Positions 19,461 to 31,394 of a stretch of DNA of 33,021 nucleotides are shown here, piece by piece. Below the pieces are notes generated by a model. The model was not told the origin of the DNA. It searched no databases and worked only from the letters and a program-made list of their open reading frames with translations. The stretch lies in the NCBI GenBank assembly GCA_036897095.1, contig JAYMSP010001357.1:1-33021 (forward strand), given 5' to 3'. Origin of the DNA: Plantago elongata (Eukaryota; Streptophyta; Magnoliopsida; Lamiales; Plantaginaceae). The position numbers were made by a program, and so were the translations under genes. Each line of letters begins with the position of its first letter. The stretch's first letter is position 1.

Positions 19461-19700
19461 GGCGAAACTCTCTTCGGTCTTCTCTCTACTTTCTTGATCC
19501 ATAACATACCCGCGAGGAGATTTAATAGCCTTTAGGTGGGGAAAACTCTTTTTGATGTCTACTTTCTTAATCTTTATATTGATGAATGGTAGGGGGTAGT
19601 GGATGCTCTCTAGGTTGGAAAACTCTTTTCGATCTTCTATGTACTTTCCTTATCTATATGATAGGCCGGGTCGCGAGGGTGTTTTTTTTGGGGGGGGGGG
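19461..19700 (+). repeat. Three degenerate ~78-bp tandem units
   Basis: Units begin near 19461, 19538 and 19616 with (G)GCGAAACTCTCTTCGGTCTT, GGGGAAAACTCTTTTTGATG and TTGGAAAACTCTTTTCGATC. Each continues with a CTACTTTC(T/C)T(A/G)ATC-type segment and ends G-rich. Identity is low but the order is kept. Confidence 0.6.
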
Positions 19701-19702
19701 GG
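19690..19702 (+). repeat. G homopolymer (13 G)
   Basis: A run of T8 followed by 13 G. It lies within an open frame (19603-19875) that has no other gene signal. Confidence 0.9.
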
Positions 19703-19779
19703 AGTCGTTCTTAGGCTGGGAATCCTACAACTTTCAAAGCATATGCATCATCATGATTCATATTTTTACATTTTCTACC

Positions 19780-19891
19780 GTTAGCATAAATGCATTAAAT
19801 AATATAATATTGGATGAAGAAGGATTACCGAACGACACCACGACCGACGTTATTCACATCAATTTGACTATCTAATTTTTTCAAATACTTA
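19780..19891 (+). repeat. Dispersed coding-like repeat, copy 2
   Basis: Related to 8942-9059. The frame reads DEEGLPNDTTTDVIHINLT before a stop. Differences between copies fall often at third codon positions (GGT/GGA, CCT/CCG, GAT/GAC, ATA/ATC). The source family is not recognised. Confidence 0.7.
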
Positions 19892-20666
19892 TTTTAATTC
19901 CCATATTATATATTAATAAAAGTAAAATATACTGTGGCATAGATGAAAGATCATCAATTCATGAATTACATACCCTTATCGTGTCTCTAACCTATCTTTC
20001 GACAAATATTTTACATGTGCTCCTCTTTTTCCCTCTGATAATTGAAATGAATTCATTTTACATAGGTGAAAACCCGGATTCTTGATTCATAAAAGAGAGA
20101 CAATTCGTGCATTATCCCTGCTCGAACCACTCTTTCTACAAACATTTCACTTGTGATCCATATCTTTCCCCTCAAATAATTCGAGAACATATCGGCAACA
20201 TAGCTTGTAGCACCATCACTATAACCACTGCCCATATTAGTGAAAGAAATCACTAAAGTCAATGACGATAACCGAGCCTTGTTAGATAATTTATATACAT
20301 GTACACTTTTGCCTATTAAAAGTTAAACATGCCAAATCACCAAACTGAATCATTAAACTGATATTTTTTAGGCCCATAAACTATTAAAAAGCCTTGGATT
20401 GACTAGTAATTACTTCACTTTTCAAGTAATAGAGGAAATTTTTGCTCAATTGATTGATAATGACATGGTACCAAGAGGAAAAAACGTTTAGATTACAATT
20501 TGTTATTGTAGCAAACTGGAAATAATCCGGATTAATGCTCATTAATCAACACTGATCTCCAAAAAATCACTTTTTTGGACAATCCTACAGTACTTGTATA
20601 ATCTTCCCAACTCCTATATTATTTTCCACCTACCTTGAACTCTCACAAAACCAATCCCCATTTCCC
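19892..20666. other. Intergenic, upstream of the 79-residue gene
   Basis: No gene supported. A minus-strand open frame at 20053-20262 shows no recognised family. The last 150 bases are C/T-rich (CAATCCTACAG, CTCCTATATTATTTTCCACC), compatible with the promoter of the gene at 20667; TATATTATT at 20616 is a possible TATA box about 50 bases before the start codon. Confidence 0.5.
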
Positions 20667-20983
20667 ATGGGGTGGCTTCATTCTTTCTTCTTCCCTCTCA
20701 AGAAGTTCTGGGGCAAGCTCCGAACGGTCAAGAAAACGCGTAATTTCCTGTTTCTTAGCTTGATCATCAGTTTAACATTGTTTTCGTTATGTCTGACTAC
20801 GTGTTTTTTTCTACAGGGCGGGGGATATACGTGTTGTATGAAGATGTGCAGTCATGTTCTTGTGAAGATGTGCACGCGTTGTGGACGTTGTTGGTGAATG
20901 CAGATATGAATTATTCGTACATAAGTACTGAGGGCATTCTGCACGGAACTGATGCAGAACGAGTGATTTCAGACCTGCAGTAA
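20667..20983 (+). CDS. Small conserved plant protein of unknown function (79 residues)
   Basis: Two exons, 20667-20739 and 20817-20983, joined across a 77-base GT-AG intron into 79 codons plus stop. The N-terminus MGWLHSFFFPLKKFWGKLRT is basic and aromatic. The core RRGIYVLYEDVQSCSCEDVH, then ALWTLLVN, has a Cys-x-Cys pair followed by an acidic EDVHALW motif. From memory, short plant proteins with this layout (basic start, RGIYxLYxDVxSCxCEDVxxLW) are found across flowering plants and have no assigned role; this needs a search. There is no zinc-finger spacing beyond CSC and no signal peptide. The start has a good context (CCCATGGGG). The tail after LVN (about 28 residues) looks variable. Function is not inferred. 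Confidence 0.75.
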
Positions 20984-22426
20984 TGGACTAAGACTTGTAA
21001 CGGTAGGCATTGGGATCAATGGGAGGTTATGTTCCTTTGTCTTGGTTGATTTGGTTATCCAGAATGTACAAATTTGAAATGTGCAAGATATATTGATGGC
21101 TGAGGTTGTGTCTGGATAAATGATTGCACAGGAGAAACATTTGATTGATGATATCATGAGAAAGGCTCTGTACTTGATTTCAGATTTATATGCATATATA
21201 ATTGAGCAATGAGATTTTAATTTTGTTTGCTGTCAGTGATTTGCAAGTAGCTAAGCTAATGGACAGATTAGTTTCTGTTCTGGTGAAAAAGACCAGCTGT
21301 TGATTGTTTAGGCAGATATCAAAACTGCAATGTGTGAATGGGATTTATTTGTTAAAAATGTATTCCAATAACCCCCTCCAATCATCCCGCACTCGGTCTC
21401 CGTTTTCAACCTCTTTGTGAAGGTGATTTGAGTAGATTAGGTATATAGTATGTGTAACAATCAGACAACTTAATGATAAATACCCGACATTCTAGCCCAA
21501 AACGCATGATCAGTCATGGGGCTACTCGTTCGATGATATAGGCTGACGCCAATATAACAACACAAATTACTCTTCACACATTTTCTCGTCACTAATCTAA
21601 CCGAATAACTTCCGAGTTAATCACTCATCATATATTTCTCAACCCATTATGCCTTTACAAAGCTTTGGGTCAACGGTTTTTGTTCGTGGACATAAATCCA
21701 TATCATTTAAAAGTTCAAACTTAAAAAGTTGTCTAGTGACTTTTTAAAACTTTATCTACAAGTTTATTGTAGCTAAAGAAATATAAATAATGGTGTAATT
21801 TTTAAAATAAATAAAAATAACAAAATTAAAACAATAGAGAAACAAATAAAAGAAATAAAACAATAACAAAGGACGAGATGTGGGTGAAGCACATATGGCA
21901 TGCAATACGAGAACGTTTCACAGTGAGCTGACCTATGTTGGAGCACAATCCTATGCAAATAATAAGAAAAATGTATATTACATTGTATTTTTAATATTGA
22001 CACCACATCTTACTAATAAAAGGTTCAATTTCATTGTCATTAGATTGATCCGGATGACATCATACATACGTGACTATGATATACTTTAAATTAAAGCAAT
22101 AATTGAAGTAGTTAAAATCAACATAATACAAAATATATGATGGTCAAGGTCTAAAATACAAAGGGAAACTAAAAAAGGATTTAATTACCATGAAGCTAGG
22201 ATTGAAAGGGGAAATTTTGTGTTTGCAATATTTTATACTAAGTATTTGAAAAAGAGATGTGCAATATGAATTAATACAAAATTATAATTTAGAAAATTAT
22301 CTTTTAATATAATATTGTAACTCAAAATTCATTTGTTAATATAGTATTCCAACTCCGAGCCATATTAACTGAAAATAACCAGGTTCTTTCGTAACCGGCT
22401 TCTTCAGCACCCCCATAATTTTGAGT
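20984..22426. other. Intergenic between the 79-residue gene and RPS18
   Basis: The first few hundred bases (T/G-rich, 20984-21350) are probably 3' UTR and downstream DNA of the small gene. The rest is AT-rich, with A-rich low complexity at 21775-21870. No gene, tRNA or transposon terminus was recognised. Open frames at 21773-22089 on both strands have no family signal. Confidence 0.55.
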
Positions 22427-22624
22427 TGGGCTGTCTTACAATATGGGCTGATTCCAGGTATCTAACGGGTTAATACTAGTGTTTTGAATTCTCAATCGTC
22501 GGTACGGAGTAAGCATACATTGCAAGCAAAATAGGGCCGGCCCAATTAAGAACATCCTCACGGTCCAAATATATGAAAGCCTTGTGCTTATAAAGTGTCA
22601 TCTCTTCCATTGATCTAGGGTTTT
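22427..22624 (+). promoter_or_regulatory. RPS18 promoter: Site II motifs and telo-box
   Basis: TGGGCT at 22427-22432 and 22444-22449, GGCCCA at 22539-22544 and a telo-box (CTAGGGTTTT, reverse of AAAACCCTAG) at 22615-22624, about 50 bases before the start codon. Site II plus telo-box is the classic arrangement upstream of plant ribosomal-protein genes and supports coordinated expression in dividing cells. A TATA-like TTATAAAG is near 22588-22595. Confidence 0.75.
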
Positions 22625-22674
22625 AAACGCCACTTTGCAGAACTGTCAATCCACTTCCGTTTTGAGCCGTCACA

Positions 22675-24684
<2,010 letters not shown>

Positions 24685-24927
24685 GGATCTGCTCCCCAAA
24701 TTAAACTGTTTTATTCTGGTTTTAGGATCATGTCTCAGAATTATGTGGGTTTAAGGATTTTATTTTGGTCACTAATTGCTTCAATTTCGTTGTGCTACAT
24801 TTGACTTGCTTGCTATTGTTTCTTTCGGATTTTTTTCCTACCTAGAATTCATACAGTTATGTGTCTGTCTATGTGCTCAACTTATGAAGTCTCATGAAGA
24901 TTTTGGTCATATTTTAATATTTTATTG

Positions 24928-25131
24928 AGTTCTCATTTTAATAGAGTACCCTGAACTCTATGTGGAAGTGATACGTTGATGAAAAGCCATAAGCCCCATT
25001 ATCCAGGCCTGTTCAAAATTGTGTTTTATGAAGTTCTCATTTTAATGGAGTACCCTGAACTTACTTTATGTAGAAGTGAAACGTTGATGAAAAGCCATAA
25101 GCACCATTATCCAGCCCGGTTCAAAACTGTT
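24928..25131 (+). repeat. Two-copy ~104-bp direct repeat downstream of RPS18
   Basis: Copies starting at 24928 and 25032 both contain AGTTCTCATTTTAAT, GAGTACCCTGAACT, ACGTTGATGAAAAGCCATAA, CATTATCCAG and GTTCAAAA in order. They lie 240 bases after the RPS18 stop, possibly overlapping its 3' UTR. Confidence 0.85.
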
Positions 25132-25244
25132 CATTCTGTTTGGTCGATCATTTTGTTGCCTTCATAGATATATTGCTTATTGTAGGTATCCTAGTGCGTC
25201 AAATACTTGTTGTACCAAATGGTGTCATAACGTTGAAAATTTGC

Positions 25245-26367
25245 GGAAAATATTATTTTAGGTATATTAGTATGGGACAATGAATTGGGAGATTGATCAA
25301 TTTAGGTACACTAATACAACCATCCATTAAATTGGGGGATTCTGATCGGATTGTTGACGTGGTCGTGAAAATTGTGATTTTTCCTCTAAATTTGTATTTG
25401 ACATTTAATTTTGTATTTAAATTTAAATGTAGGATACGCTGTCCATGTTAAATCTTGATATGTAAATTGTTTATTATAATTATAAAATGATTTTAAAAAT
25501 TATGAAAATTATTTTAAAATATTTTAGAAACTACAAAAATTCATTTAACATTTTTGTACAAGCGCTAGAAAAAATTAAATTAAAATTGCATTAGCTAATT
25601 AATGAGTACAAATTGTTTAATAAAATTTAAAACTATTTTTAAAAATATAAAAATATATTTTACATATTATTAAATATAAAATAAATTAATTAATTAAAAA
25701 ATTAAAAACGTAATTTGCTACAGTAAACCTTCATTTGGGCTTTTAAATTTTGTAATCGATTCGTCTTTTTTTATTGTAGTAAATTGTGTTTTTTAAATTT
25801 ATTTATTTTATATGTAACAAAATGTAAAATGTAAAATCTTTTGTAAATATTTTTGAGAATATGTTACATTGTTTTTTAACCATATTAAACATTTTACACC
25901 CAAAAATTACAAGGGAGTGACATGTGTCCCTTAATTCAATTTGAATTTAAAAAATTTGAGTCAAATACGAGTCAATTGCCAGAATATGAGAGCTTTGTAG
26001 CCAATGCGATTTAATTTAATTTATTTTTTGTAAAAAAAGTAGAATGAGTTTTTATAATTTTTAAAATATTTTTTGTAATTTTTATTTTATAATTATAATA
26101 CACAATTTATAGTGAGAATTAACGTGTCTGCGACACGTGTCTCGTATTTGAATTTTTAAATACAAAAATACGAGTTAAATTGGTCAAATACGAATTTGGA
26201 GGGAAAATTACAATTACGGCAGCCACGTCATAAATTCGATCGGAAAATCGATCGGAGTTTCTCAGTTGAACGGGTGGTTGCAGTATTGTACCTAAATTGG
26301 TCAATCTCACTTTAGTGAATCTAAAATGACAGTCTCACTCTAGTGTACCTAAAATAAAATTTTCCCT
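25245..26367. mobile_element. Non-autonomous element with long inverted termini (MULE-like), 1.12 kb
   Basis: The left terminus (25245-25402) and the reverse complement of the right terminus (26183-26367) align over their length: GGAAAATATTATTTTAGGTA vs GGAAAATTTTATTTTAGGTA, then GATCAATTTAGGTACA vs GACCAATTTAGGTACA, CCGATCG, TGACGTGG, AATTGT, TTTTCC, and TTTGTATTTGAC vs TTCGTATTTGAC. Long imperfect inverted ends and an AT-rich non-coding core of about 780 bp fit a Mutator-like MITE. I could not find a clear 9-bp target duplication, so the superfamily is tentative. Confidence 0.75.
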
Positions 26368-26780
26368 TACAACAATTATTATATATAAGGATAACTCTTT
26401 AAAACAATTATATATAAGATGCCCTAATTTATTCCAATCACATCATGACTTTACATGAATGTCCCTATTACTTTCTCTCTTGCACAAATGAACCATACTC
26501 TAAGAAAGTTTTACAAAAAGGCCATTCTATTTTTTTAGTCCTAATTTCTCCCAATTATAACATGATTTTCTATTAATACTCATAATTTCTTTTCCTCCAA
26601 GTCTACCATACTTCTGTATATACAAAATTCATTTATTCTTCATTGTTTTCAGATTTTTCTCTTCTTCTCTTGCAATTTTTTTTCGCTCTATCAGATTATT
26701 TCACTTGTGTTTCTTGTATTTGTAATTGTTTCTAAAAAGGTCTTATATATAATCTCACTACATAAATTGACATCTTTATG
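26368..26780. other. Intergenic, AT-rich
   Basis: About 410 bases with T- and C-rich patches (TTTTCTCTTCTTCTCTTGC at about 26655) and no recognised gene or element end. A CACTAC word at 26758 could be the decayed 5' end of the CACTA element that follows, but nothing else supports it. Confidence 0.45.
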
Positions 26781-27006
26781 TACTTTTCTATAAAAAGTAT
26801 TAGCTTCATCATCATTTGTACTAGTTTCAGCATCATTTAATTTCGAAACTCTTACAACTAGTTTCAGAACAACAAAAATTTAATTTTATGTTCACAAAAA
26901 CTACTTTTAAAAACACAAAAACTAGTTTCATATATGCAAAAGCTAATTTCAAAACCAAAAATTCTAATTTCATGGATACAAAAGCTAGTTTCAACTACAC
27001 TAAAGT
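26781..27006 (+). repeat. 21-bp minisatellite, about ten units
   Basis: Units start TA(G/A/C)TTT(C/T) near 26781, 26801, 26822, 26859, 26881, 26902, 26923, 26944, 26965 and 26986. The last six are exactly 21 bp. In the open frame from 26888 each unit encodes seven residues (TSFIYAK, ANFKTKN, SNFMDTK, ASFNYTK). The middle units at 26822 and 26859 are irregular in length. Confidence 0.8.
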
Positions 27007-27268
27007 TATTATGTGTTTTTATGCGTTGTTCCATTTGACTTACGTATTGTCATTTATGTGTTGTGGGAAATGTTGTAGAAAAAGTACTACATCCCCAATT
27101 TTTTACTTCCCCAGTTGTAGGATACTTTTGAGATCGTAGGGTCGAACCAGTACAGAAAGATGATTAGTGTTGGAAAGAAGCTCTGGAGAACTTAGAAGAA
27201 GAAGTCAAAAGGATTGGGGATGATGCCCTCCCCTTGTGGACAAAGTACTGGCACGACCCAGTTGTAGT

Positions 27269-28073
27269 TGACACAGCTTGGAAACATCAGCAAATCGATT
27301 CTCTCAATCGACTGGTGGTGTTGGCACATCCATACACCTACTAGGGACCCGTACAACTATCACAGATTACACTATGAAAGTTAGTGATTAATGGTACTTA
27401 CTAATTTCTTATTTTCAATTCTCTATTCATCTTTGGTGTTATTCTATTCGATTCTGAATCTACCAATTAACTTACTACTTTGTTTCTTGTATAATTGGTC
27501 CAAGGCATGCGTACGATTACTTCAAGAAGGCCAAACAGAGGAAGGATGGTGTTTGGATAGACATCAAAGCTGAGACTATTGCAGTATGTTTCAATAATTC
27601 TTTATTTAAGGTCCACATTACTACTTCTGTGTATTTTTAGATATTGTATCTTATTTACTCTATGCAATTTCGTTTCACAGGCTGAGGTAGATAAGAGGAT
27701 CGATGGTCGGGACCTCTCAGTTGAAGAACAAAATAAAATCTTCTTCGAGGTCAACCCATTGGATGACAGGGGTCGAGTCTATGGAGTTGGTAGTCTAGCT
27801 ACTTCGCTGGAACCTGGTAGCTACTCAGTCTCACGGGGAGGATCACGCTCTATTCTTTACACACAGAGCCAAGTCGATCGAATGATGACTCTCATGCAGA
27901 GGCTGATTCAAGAGTTGCTTAAGAACCAGGCTCGTCTACAGACTCAAATGGAGTCTTTTAAAAGACGATTTCCATTTGAATCACCTCCATCGTCTCCTGA
28001 TCACAGTACTTATGTTTCATTTTGTCCACGAATGATTATGTACTTGTGTTTTATTTTGTTTACGAATTCTTAG
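27269..28073 (+). pseudogene. CACTA (En/Spm) element I: plant transposase-associated ORF, C-terminal part
   Basis: Decayed gene of the plant Ptta/En/Spm transposase family (the Transposase_24 domain type). Exon-like pieces: about 27269-27379 (NRFSQSTGGVGTSIHLLGTR), 27505-27583 (HAYDYFKKAKQRKDGVWIDI) and 27681 onward (AEVDKRIDGRDLSVEEQNKI, FFEVNPLDDRGRVYGVGS, then coiled-coil-like MTLMQRLIQELLKNQARLQT). The junction 27583/27681 (GTATGT to CACAG) is clean and in frame. The junction 27379/27505 does not keep frame, and no full N-terminus is visible, so I treat it as a relic. It matches the relic on the minus strand at 31395-31938. In intact CACTA elements this ORF lies near the 3' end, in agreement with the terminal repeats just downstream. 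Confidence 0.7.
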
Positions 28074-28261
28074 TTACCGCTTTAGTTCGTATGGATGTTT
28101 ACAATTACATTTGGATACTATTTATTCGACGAATCATTTTTATATTGACGATTCACTTTTAATTGAATACGTTATTATACATTATTATTGTGTGAAAATG
28201 CGAGACGAAAACAAGAAACTTTTAATATGCGAAAAAAAGAAAAAAAAAATTTCCCAAGTCT

Positions 28262-28440
28262 CAGCGACGGAAGAATTCGTCGCTATTAGGATTAGCGACG
28301 GATTCTTCTGCCAACGATGCATTCGTCCTTAGAGATGGATAGGGACGCTCCCTAATTCTTTTTCGCTAGAAATGGACGGACCGGCCAGACGACCGGTCCG
28401 TCCCTATCGCTGGCCGGCCAAGCGACGGTCTAGCCAGCGA
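28262..28440 (+). mobile_element. Subterminal region of CACTA element I
   Basis: AGCGACGG(A) recurs (28263, about 28296, about 28431) with inverted forms (GTCGCTA, CGCTAGA), typical of plant CACTA subterminal arrays. It includes a perfect 11-bp hairpin, GGACGGACCGG (28374-28384) and CCGGTCCGTCC (28393-28403). The terminal CACTA motif itself was not found; TTTCTTGTTGTAG at about 28518-28530 may be its decayed form. Confidence 0.6.
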
Positions 28441-29022
28441 AAACGAACTTATTTGTATTTATCAAGTTTACAATGAAGATCTATTGAAATTGGCCCTTTT
28501 GCGAAAATTAAGGTGTTTCTTGTTGTAGGTTAGCAACAATTAGCAAGTACCAAACAAAAAGTAAACCTACGGTGTGTTTGTTAGCAGCTCGCAAGTTGCT
28601 ATCTAATCTATTTTCACTCTGAGACAAGTTAGGCATCTGTTACCAACACAACTAATTATTTTGTCTTTTCCATATTTTCCAATTCATTCACATGCAATTT
28701 TTTACCACTAGGTTTAAAACTATATTCTACAGTATACAGAATCTTCATTATTGAGAGCTGCTGAAAATACAGTTTCACTGAATCAGCAAAACAGGATGAT
28801 GGGCTCTAAACAAATCAAGATTCCCCTCTTATTTTTGTACTCTTCTTGCATTTCTGTACTCATTTACACTAATTTATGGTCCAAGATTCTTCTTCTTCTT
28901 CTACTTCCAATCAAGCTTTAATGAGACAATTTCTTTATTTTCCATTGAGGATAATATTGAAAATTTACAGATCCAATTCGTCTGTTGCGGAAGTATATGC
29001 CAAAAAGCTATAAAAACATAGG
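28441..29022. other. Intergenic between CACTA I and the nested repeat
   Basis: AT-rich DNA without a supported gene. GTGTGTTTGTTAGCAGCTCG at 28573 begins like other short repeats in the window but no partner end was found. A TTCTTCTTCTTCT microsatellite is at about 28888. Confidence 0.45.
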
Positions 29023-29310
29023 CCTGTTTGTTATGCCGCTGAAACGGCCATCTCTCCATTCAAATTGAACATTTTGTACATAAAAAATTCAGGGGCTTAT
29101 TGCCATAGCATTTAAATCGTTCTATTTGGCTCGATAAATAGTGATTTGGCCTAAAATACACTTCAAATACCCACATTTCAATTTCATTCCAAACACAATT
29201 TCACCTAAATCCATTCAAACGCCCATTCAAATTCTACACCAATCAGTATCTCAATTTTAATTGAAAAAGTACACTCAAAGTCTATACCAATCAGTCTCAT
29301 AGTTACAACC
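29023..29310. repeat. Older dispersed repeat interrupted by MITE copy D
   Basis: The flanks of copy D, read together (GGCCTGTTTGTTATG, GGCCATCTCTCCATTCAAAT, TACATAAAAAATTCA, then ATTTTAATTGAAAAAGTACA and CTCAAA), parallel a stretch inside the hAT element at 16558-16650 (GGCCGGTTTGTATGG, TCATCTCCCCACTCAAAT, ATTTTAATTAAAAAATACTA, CTCAAA). This shows the MITE landed in a pre-existing repeat. Confidence 0.6.
29092..29250 (-). mobile_element. MITE, family 1, copy D (reverse orientation)
   Basis: Matches the reverse complement of copy A nearly base for base, including ATTTGGCTCGATAAATAGTG, ATTTGGCCTAAAATACACTT and CATTTCAATTTCATTCCAAA. The flanks show TCA on both sides (29089-29091 and 29251-29253), a possible 3-bp target duplication. 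Confidence 0.85.
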
Positions 29311-30879
29311 TCATGTATTATTGAAATGAAAGTTATTCTTTACACGATAAATAACTAGAAATAACTAATTGTACTTACCAACAAATTACACATTTAACCA
29401 AATTTTCCTACTTTATTATATAGTATTATAATTGTTCATGTAAAGTTAAAATTTAAAACTACACGTCATATTTCATTTAATGTATAATTTTGTTCCAGAT
29501 GTATATAGGGATAATGGTTTGTATTTCAGGTTTGGTAGTGTATCAACAACCTCTTCACCTCATTAAATGAAACTTCTTTCCTCTTGGACACTAACATTAA
29601 ATGTAACCAGTTCAAAATTTTGTATCTTCTCTTTTCACTTCCAATTCAAACTCAACGGATACTGGAATATACTTGCCAGTTTGAACCATTGAGAAATTTA
29701 TTATTAATCATTTCACTGGTTATATATACTTATATATTTATTTAAATCACACCATTAGTAGAAACATTGATTCTTCACCGGTATAAATCCACTCATTCCG
29801 AATAATACATGACGTATGTTGCCCGACATAGATAACATATCTATATCATTGATATGATCGTATGTATTTATATACAGTCATATATAAGTCGTTTTGATCC
29901 GGGGCTCCCTTAAAAATAGGGAAGATATCAATTATACACCCTTTTTCATAATTTACATGTTAGTAATGTGGGATTTTGATGTCATTTCTTGTTTGGAAAT
30001 GGCCAAAACACAAAACCAACTGGCCAATTGTTTATCTAGGTACAACGATTATTAAAACAAACATAGGCCAGGCCAGTTAGAGACAGATTATTACAAACCA
30101 GCCGTTTTGTCTTGACCGATTTGAAGAAGTTAAAAAAGAGTTTTGCGTTTGCGCCCACTGATTTTGTGAATATTCAATCAAAGTACAACAAAGAAGACAA
30201 GTTAAAAGTACTATTTAATCTTTTATCTCTTACTTATAAACAAATATGTTCTTGTCAATAATAATAGACATGTCCACATAGTCCTTTGATCCCGTTAACA
30301 AGTTTCCTCCCTTTCAAATCTCAATATACATGCATGTGCATTAGATTAAACAAGTGAGTTTGAATCCAATATCACAAATAAATTAATATTCTCTCTATTC
30401 TTAATTCAAATTTTCACAAAATCGAATAAATTTCAACATAATATTATAAATTAATGTGAATGTATTAAAAGTAACAGTGAAAAAAATGTGGAGAAAGCTC
30501 TCATGAACCAATTAAAAATATTATAATGAACTTTGAGGTTCAAATATTTTCAAATATAAAAATGTGAATTTGAATTAGGAACATTCAAAAAAAGAATACG
30601 AAAGCTTGAATTACGGACGAATGGTGTATAAGTTTAACTTAGATTGTTGAATAGACACGAGTAAATTGAGTCTATGCTCGATCTTTCATAGTATTTCTTA
30701 CAACTCTTTGTTTGTTCTTGATTCGGTTTGTGTTCTAAACTCACTTCGAATTAGTAACAAAATGAGTCTCAACCACAATAATGAAAGTTTAACCTTGGCT
30801 TAATTGAGCTTGTTAAACTATACTAACATTTTTTGAGACACAAATAAACTTTTGATGAAGTTCAAGCTCTACTCAAGAT
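29311..30879. other. Intergenic between MITE D and CACTA II
   Basis: 1.57 kb of AT-rich DNA with no supported gene, RNA or repeat family that I can name. Confidence 0.5.
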
Positions 30880-31130
30880 CACTATAAAAAACTTGGGGTT
30901 CTAGCGACGACGTTATCTGTCGCTAGAACCCAACAATTTATCACTAGACCGTCTAGCAACGGATAACAACGCCCATTTAAAAAACGGGCTTTGTTAAAAA
31001 CCTAACGATGGATAAATTTGTCGTTAGGTATAGCGACGGATAACTATTTATCCGTCGCTAGATATAGGCACGGATAAATTTATCCGTTCCAAAAATCGAA
31101 CGACGGATAACATTTATCCGTGATAAAATG
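30880..31130. mobile_element. Terminus and subterminal palindromes of CACTA element II
   Basis: Begins CACTATAAAAAACTTGGGG at 30880, the hallmark CACTA end. Next come stacked palindromes: GGGTTCTAGCGAC (30896-30908) with GTCGCTAGAACCC (30919-30931); CCTAACGA with TCGTTAGG (about 31000-31028); TAGCGACGGATAA with TTATCCGTCGCTA around a 4-base loop (about 31031-31060); CGGATAAATTTATCCG (about 31071-31086). ACGGATAA-type words recur at least five times and are likely transposase-binding sites by analogy with En/Spm. The element extends to the right. Confidence 0.8.
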
Positions 31131-31394
31131 TCCAGATTTTTAATTTTTTTTAATTTCATGAATACCTAATTTGACCCTATTTAACCTGATTGTCGCCCAA
31201 TATAATTGTAATGAAGAAAAGAACGTTGGATTGCACCAAAATTTCATAAATTAATTAGAAATTGGATATAGTAAAAATATTCGTACACAAGTAATTAAGC
31301 ATCAAAATATTATCAAGTTGAACTCATAGAAACTGTAGTATTCAGATAATAAAAGCTAGAACTAAGAAGAAGAAGGAGCATCATCAGAATTACG

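Noticed and set aside
20053-20262. Minus-strand 69-codon frame (starts MTLVISFTNMGSGYSDG)
   Set aside because: Looks protein-like over a short stretch, but I could not place it in any family or extend it by splicing, so it is not annotated as a gene.
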